A stretch of 64,000 nucleotides of DNA from Rhea pennata (Eukaryota; Chordata; Aves; Rheiformes; Rheidae). Shown piece after piece: positions 58,527 through 64,000 of this stretch (the first letter of the stretch is position 1; every line of letters starts with the position of its first letter). The stretch lies in contig NC_084687.1 in NCBI RefSeq assembly GCF_028389875.1, positions 3,260,157-3,324,156 of the forward strand. Reading direction: 5' to 3'. The notes beneath the pieces are model-generated. The model was not told where the DNA came from and searched no databases. It saw only the letters and a list, made by a program, of their open reading frames with translations. The translations under genes and the position numbers were made by a program.

Positions 58527-61500
58527 CTGTTAACAAAGCAAGCCAGACCACGGCGTAAACAAGACAGGTAAAGGGGAACAGCACAGATTCGAAACTTACT
58601 CAGTGTCATAATACAGCAACATTTCTACTAAGAGCTATGTCAATCTGAAGATGTTCAGTTGAAGCATCTTCACCTTCTTAGATACAAACAGGTATTGGAC
58701 ATACCACCTATTTCTTGTAGTGGATATCACAGCAGCACACAGCAACCTCCAATCTTTGCTATTTGCATGTCAGGAGATGTATAGACCCCCATACTGCCAG
58801 ATGAGAAGAGCTGGAATGAGTTGTATAGCCTCTATATTAAACACTCCACCATGACTTTGTCTCAGCAAACCTTTCAGATCCCCAGAAAATCAGCTAACAC
58901 CAAATACACCTGCTTGCATCATTCACATACTAAGTTCACACAGGCAACTGTGAATTTTCTCCATGTTCTTTTGCCTCTATTCTTTTTTTTTACCCCTAGT
59001 AGCATATACAATGTGCTGGATGTTTTCCAGACCTAAAGAAAAGCACTGTTCCTGCCCTACGGCAAGCAGTCCCCATTTTTTTTCCCTGTGGCTGACCTCC
59101 ATGCAAGAAAACTACCAGTACTCCCTCAGCCCTGCTCAACACTGCTTTGCACCTCAGGGCTGCCACTGCCTCTTCCTCCTTTCCCATGCCATGGATGCAA
59201 AAAATCCCAAAAGCAACTGAGTAGTGGCTGTAATAATCCTGTCCTCCAGCTTTGCTCTCTTACAGACATAGGTGGGAATAACCAGCATTGATCCAGGTGG
59301 ACTTACTAGTTCTGGTTCAGCATTAGCCCCTCTGGAGCTACAATCGTGGGAACGCTGTGTTCGGGCATCCGAGCTGGGTCTGCACACAGGGTCCACAGCA
59401 GAATTAGCAGGGAAGTAGCTAAACAGCTCCTGGAACAAGCCGTCCTGGGAACGGTACAACTGTATTTGCACAGAGCCTTAACTGAACGCCCAAGCCAGCT
59501 CTGCCCTCGTAAAGAGCTAATCAGCAACTCAGAAAATTGCAAGTCGCCTGCCTGACGTTAAGGAGGTGCCCATCAACAGGGGGAGAAGCAGGAGCCTGGA
59601 GCTGGCCAGATGAGCTGGGGAGAGGAAAAAAATGCAGAGACAGCCCAGTGAGCAGCGGGCAAGGGAGGGAAGGCAAGGAAGGAAAGTGGAGAGGAGGCTC
59701 AGTGAGTAACGAAAGAAAGCAGAGTAGTGTCAGGGATGGGAACACAAGTTACAGGAAAAGACATGCTGAGAAAGAAACAGCCCAAGGAAAGAGAGCTAGG
59801 AGAAAAAAGAGAAGTGAATGCAAAATATCCTTGAGAAGATAAGCAAGTCCAGGGCTTATCTGCTGCTACACAGAGGGCATGAGAAGGATCTGCCCCAGCG
59901 CCTCACCCACGTTCAGAGCGCTACAGCTCCTTTCCATGGGACCTGCAGTCATGGAAAACTGCTGCAGAAACGTAAATTGTGTTTAGCTGTTGCATTATTT
60001 CTGCTCTGTGATGGACACAACCCTACCAAGCCTCAATTGTGTGAGGCACCTTACAGGACCAGGACCTACAAGAAGTCTGGGGTTTATTCCAGAGAGGAGA
60101 AAACTAATTCCAGGAATGACACTTCTCTCTCGAAAGCACCGTCTCTATGAAACAAAAGATTAAGCAATGACCAATGCCATATCGTCAGAAACAAAAGGGA
60201 TTTGGGAAAGTTTCCAAAGTCCCCTTTGCATCCACAGAAATAAGTCACAGCTGCCAGTCTCCATAAGCGTGCCCATTTCTATGGAGCCTGTGGACACAAT
60301 TCAATTTCAGGTGCAAAATACAGGGCAACAACTTTCACCTACAAATAAAGAGACCGTGATTTTCCATGTCTTTGTCTTAGAAAGCTAATAAGTCACTTGT
60401 TCGTCAGGCTGCAGAGCATACAACTGCTCTTGTCCCAGCCAAGCACCAACTGCTTCAATCAGCAGGAAAAAAGACTATTAAAATAAGGGTATAAAGGCAG
60501 CCTGATCAACAAATAAAAACACAACAAAATCCCAATGACAAACAACTCCTCTTAAAATTCAGACTGATATACACACAGAAGATAAGTACAAAAAGGCACT
60601 GGAGGATAAGGTAATTAGTATGAGCTGACCACAAGCATTATTAATATTGTGTTCAGGAAAAACAAGGTGCTTGCTGATTGCTGGGAGTGCTGAGAAACAG
60701 GCAAATTTTGGAGAAACAGAGCACTCCAGGAAAGGTTATTTCACCTACTGATGGGAAAAATGATGGGAAAAATGAGGGTACTGCGTTCTTGTTGCTTTAG
60801 TGAAACAATCACTAGCTTGTCTAGCAAAATTACTCAAAATGGGCTTTCCACCACAGCATCAACTGCCATAAAACAACCCATTTGTAAAGTGTACAGTAAC
60901 TTAACGCTAAGCAGAAGCATCTAAAGCAGTACGGAAGTTGCTGCCACTGAGAGCCAAGAGCCTCGGAAAAGATTTGCCAGTGGATTTCCAAGAGGCATTC
61001 AGCTACCAGGAGAGAGACAGCTATACATCTCCAAAATGCCTTGAAAGCGGCAGCAAAGTGAGCTCAGACAGCCCGAGCTGAGCAGCGTGACCTTGTCTGG
61101 AAAGAGACGCTTCTAAGAAGCAATCTAGGAATTTTTTGATCTTCTTAGCACACTTGAAAACACCTCCCAGCCACACACAAAAAAGAAACTCCCAGCAAAC
61201 AGCATGCCTGCATGCTGAAATGTTAATCAGATTTGATTTCTGCAGGGTTAAACGCTATTTGTGTCCTGGCTCTTTCTGTCCCACCATGGCCAAAGGTTGC
61301 TGATGGGAAAGCAGAAAGTGCAAAGGGTCATTCTCTTGCTGCAGCTCCGGCGTGCTCGCGGCTTTCCCAAACCTCCCCCAAGCCGCTTCCACTGGGATCT
61401 GTGCCAGGAGCAGGGGGACAGGTTCCTAGAGAGCACAACTGAATAAATAACCCGGCTATAACGCACACAGCCACTGGAGCTTAACTTCATTCCACCCCAC

Positions 61501-62846
61501 GGGGCCGCCTGGGAACAGCTCAATTCCCTCGAGCAGCAGCTTTTACACCCGCAGCCCACCAGCACCTGGGTCTACATAAGGCGACCAAGAAAAACAAGCC
61601 CAGCACTGGGAGAATAAACTAATTAAAAGGGGCTCCACTGGTGGTATCCAGATATTGGGAAACACAGAAATGCCCTTGCTGTACAAGCAGCCTGGAGGAG
61701 TCGAGCACAAGTAGATGTGATAAGTGGAGAGTTAAACACCGTCCAGATTTCCCCCCTATGCAATACCATGTTGGCCTTTTCCCGAGGGTCAAAAGCACAT
61801 TCTCACCCCTCAAAAAGCCTCGTCCCCTTCACACTCTGCTCCTTTACGTTGCCATCCTGTTTTCCAGCCTTCCATGCAGAAGCCAAGGAATCTCTTTTCG
61901 GGACCTCAGCATTTCCTTGCTAGCCCAAGGCAGCAGTTTCAGGCAGTGCTGCTGGGGAAGATCCCCGGCCCTTCCAGCACGACACAGGGACAGCCCACAA
62001 GGAGCAGGTCCCGCATGGACGGGCAGCGATCTGCAGCCAGGGGAAGGTTTTCCCAGGAGGGAACAGTGCTGCTCTTGGATGCACAGCCAGGAGCTCTCGA
62101 CGGTTGGGGAGCCCACGTTACCGGAGCCTGCCTCTCCCCTCTCAGACACAAACTCAGGCGCAAGGCCTCGGCTGGCCGCGAGGGAGAGGTGCCGGGGAGC
62201 CTTGCCAGGACACAGGCTCTCCCGGTGCTCACCGCTCCCCGAAGCTGCTCTGCAAAAGCTGGCACTGGCAAAGCTCCGGGCAATCGCTCATCACCGTGAT
62301 TTCCAACCTGCTCTTGCGCAGTGGGGAACGAAACCTACGGAGCCGTTTAGAAAACCGCATCCACAAAAGAAGGCAGCAGATGCCCCCGCAGCGGGACAGC
62401 CTGGAGTCGTGCCCCACTGGGACGCCTCCTCGCTCACCACGCGCGTTTCTCCTGGCAGCGCAGTCAAACCACTGCCCTGCACCGGGACGCCCAGCTCTCG
62501 GTGCATCCATGTTCCCCCGGCCCAGCGCCCAAGGCCCCACACGCTCGCCCGAGGCTCAGACTCCCCCCAGCCACACTGGAGTGCACAATGACCCGTGCCA
62601 GTGCTCAGCAGAAATTACTGGGCGCTGCGGAGCCTGGGCTTGCCCTGACGCATGCACAGATCTTTATCAACCGCGCAACACTTTGTAGCCAAATCAAGTT
62701 ACGGAATATGCCACAAGTTGTGCTGGGCCTCAGGCAGGGCGCTCCTTCTGGAGCAGGGAGGATGCAACGCGCTTTGTCAGGCAACGGATGCTGTTCGAAG
62801 CAAACTCAGGACCGAGAAACAGATGGTGCATGCCACGAGCAACGCT

Positions 62847-63235
62847 CCGAGGGAAGCGCTGCGTGTCGCGAGCCGTGTCAGCCCTCAGCAGCAACGTGCT
62901 GAGGGAAGCGCTGCGTGTCGCGAGCCGGGTCAGCCCTCAGCAATGCTCTGAGGGAAGCGCTGCGTGTCACGAGCCGTGTCAGCCCTCAGCAGCAACGCTC
63001 CGAGGGAAGCGCTGCGTGTCGCGAGCCGTGTCAGCCCTCAGCAGCAATGCGCTGAGGGAAGCGCTGCGTGTCGCGAGCCGTGTCAGCCCTCAGCAATGCT
63101 CTGAGGGAAGCGCTGCGTGTCGCGAGCCGGGTCAGCCCTCAGCAGCAACGTGCTGAGGGAAGCGCTGCGTGTCGCGAGCCGTGTCAGCCCTCAGCAATGC
63201 TCTGAGGGAAGCGCTGCTTGTCACGAGCTGCAAGG
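62847..63235. repeat. 49/52-bp minisatellite, seven full units plus one partial
   Basis: Units begin (at CYGAGGG) at 62847, 62899, 62948, 63000, 63052, 63101, 63153 and 63202, the last being partial. Lengths are 52, 49, 52, 52, 49, 52 and 49. The 3-base difference is presence or absence of GCA within CAGCAGCAAYG. Copies are nearly identical, differing at GTGTC/GGGTC, TCGCGAG/TCACGAG and the last few bases. Each unit starts with GCTGAGGG or similar and ends with CCCTCAGC, so each can fold into a hairpin with an 8-bp stem. Neither length is a multiple of three, so the array is not coding. Confidence 0.95.
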
Positions 63236-63509
63236 CGCCAGTTGGAAGCTCCTCTCAGGGGAGCGGCAATGTGTAGCCAGGGCCACGGGATCCCTGCGGG
63301 GAGCCCCCGGAGCAGTCAGCGATCTGGGTCAAGACACAGCAGGGACACGGCCAAAAATAAAGGGGCACCTAGGGGCGGAGAAGGCCCTGCGGGTGCGCGG
63401 GACCAGCCGCGCCAGCCAGCAGCGCGGGGCGCCGCTCCGGCGGATCAACCGGGCCGCCCGCCCTCCGGGGGCAGAGCGAGAGAGAGAGCGCGCGCAACCA
63501 CCGCCACGC

Positions 63510-63680
63510 GCCTATTGGCTGTCCCCGCCGTCCGTCCCAGCTCCACTACCAATAGCAAAGCAAGGCCCCTGCCGGTATAAAAGGGAAGGCGCGCTCGGCC
63601 CCGCCTGGGCCAATAGCGCGGGAGAAGGTGGGCGGGGCCCCGAGGGTGGCCGCGAGGAGGGGGGCCAAGATGGCGGCACG
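63510..63680 (+). promoter_or_regulatory. TATA/CCAAT promoter-like block on the plus strand, antisense to BRPF3
   Basis: The block has an inverted CCAAT box (ATTGG 63514-63518), forward CCAAT boxes at 63549-63553 and 63610-63614, TATAAAAG at 63576-63583, a GC box GGGCGGGG at 63630-63637 and a YY1-type CAAGATGGCGGC at 63666-63677. The TATA box reads on the plus strand and predicts a start near 63605. BRPF3 reads the other way, so this may drive a divergent or antisense transcript leaving the window. The CCAAT and GC elements could also serve BRPF3. An ATG lies inside the YY1 motif (63670) but no conserved protein follows. Confidence 0.5.
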
Positions 63681-63953
63681 GGGGGGGGGCCCGGTTGACA
63701 CGGTGCTGCCCGTTCCCTTTCCCCAGGCGCCCGCCGCCGGCCGCTGCTCGGCGAAGGTCCGCGGGCCGTTGCCGCCAGTGCGGAGGCCCTGCCTCTGCGC
63801 GGGGGTGGGGGAACAGCAGGCAGCGCACACCGGCCGCCCCCGGCTTCTTCCCTCCCGCCCGGTCACCTTCCCGCGACCCCGGAGCGGGGTGTGCGAGGGA
63901 GGAGAGACCCCCCCTGAGGGAAGGGTGTCGCGGCCTCCCGCTTAGCGCTTTAC

Positions 63954-64000
63954 CTGGCCGCCTCAGCGCCGCCGCCGCGGCCGGTCCCCCCCGTTGCCGC
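63954..64000 (-). other. Probable BRPF3 untranslated exon 1 (cut by the window edge)
   Basis: On the gene strand a GC-rich, CGG-repeated sequence ends GCGGCCAG followed by GTAAAG, a good donor at plus 63953-63952. It sits in a CpG island, as expected for the first exon feeding the acceptor before 58526. The upstream limit is outside the window, and an alternative first exon cannot be excluded. Confidence 0.5.

Larger units (their letters stand above)
58527..63953 (-). other. BRPF3 intron 1 (5.4 kb, inferred)
   Basis: Between the first coding exon and the proposed untranslated exon 1 the sequence is unique, moderately AT-rich up to about 61200 and GC-rich beyond 61900. It contains the 49/52-bp minisatellite at 62847-63235. 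The longest open frame, 61641-62591 on the plus strand (316 codons), has no recognisable domain. Its product is Ser/Pro/Arg-rich, so it is treated as chance. Confidence 0.6.

Noticed and set aside
59154..59471. Possible alternative 5' exon of BRPF3 ending at a GTAAGT near 59302
   Set aside because: A donor-like string exists on the minus strand but no convincing acceptor or conservation cue is visible, and such hexamers are common by chance.
62501..63156. Repeat-containing protein frames across the minisatellite
   Set aside because: Unit lengths of 49 and 52 are both one more than a multiple of three, so the frame rotates with each unit. No start or splice context supports coding.
62847..63235. 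CRISPR-like array
   Set aside because: The units are contiguous near-identical tandem copies with no unique spacers, in a vertebrate genome.
63670..63945. Protein-coding gene starting at the ATG in the YY1 motif near the right edge
   Set aside because: The frame (Gly/Pro/Arg-rich) shows no recognisable protein. It crosses the proposed BRPF3 exon 1 donor region, and ATG is an inherent part of the YY1 motif.

Overview
This is a vertebrate nuclear locus, most likely avian. It carries three multi-exon genes with typical vertebrate splice sites and tetrapod protein sequences: PIM1, TBC1D22B and BRPF3. The only clearly recognisable transposon is a chicken-repeat-1 (CR1) LINE tail, the hallmark repeat of bird genomes. 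The species cannot be named from the sequence. High gene density, short introns, CpG-rich promoters and few transposons would fit a bird microchromosome, which is inference.

Layout. PIM1 (+) occupies 14-2600 in six exons and is full length (313 codons). Its promoter lies outside the window, and its 3' UTR runs to a poly(A) signal at 3939. A 6.6 kb intergenic stretch (about 3960-10560) holds CpG-rich sequence, a loose AP-1 motif cluster and, at its right end, a degenerate tandem array. TBC1D22B (+) has 13 exons from 10839 to 31510 (505 codons) and a poly(A) signal at 33043. A 2.7 kb convergent intergenic gap (33066-35795) is full of microsatellites and a compact group of homeodomain-type motifs. 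BRPF3 (-) has its poly(A) signal at 35814-35819, coding exons from 58508 down to 37889 (12 exons, 1171 codons), and an untranslated first exon probably at 63954 and beyond the right edge.

The three genes do not form a pathway. PIM1 is a constitutively active survival kinase, TBC1D22B is a Golgi-associated Rab-GAP family protein, and BRPF3 is a scaffold of HBO1/MOZ-type histone acetyltransferase complexes. All reading frames join exactly across the predicted junctions with no frameshift or premature stop, so all three look functional.

I found no prokaryotic-style defence system, CRISPR array, viral gene or other novel multigene system. The most interesting signals are non-coding. They are two degenerate tandem arrays flanking the TBC1D22B first exon, a 49/52-bp minisatellite with built-in inverted repeats beside the BRPF3 promoter, and a TATA/CCAAT promoter-like block pointing antisense to BRPF3. 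Others are a GC-AG intron in the BRPF3 bromodomain, an abrupt GC3 switch inside PIM1, and the BRPF3-TBC1D22B adjacency, which differs from the human arrangement.
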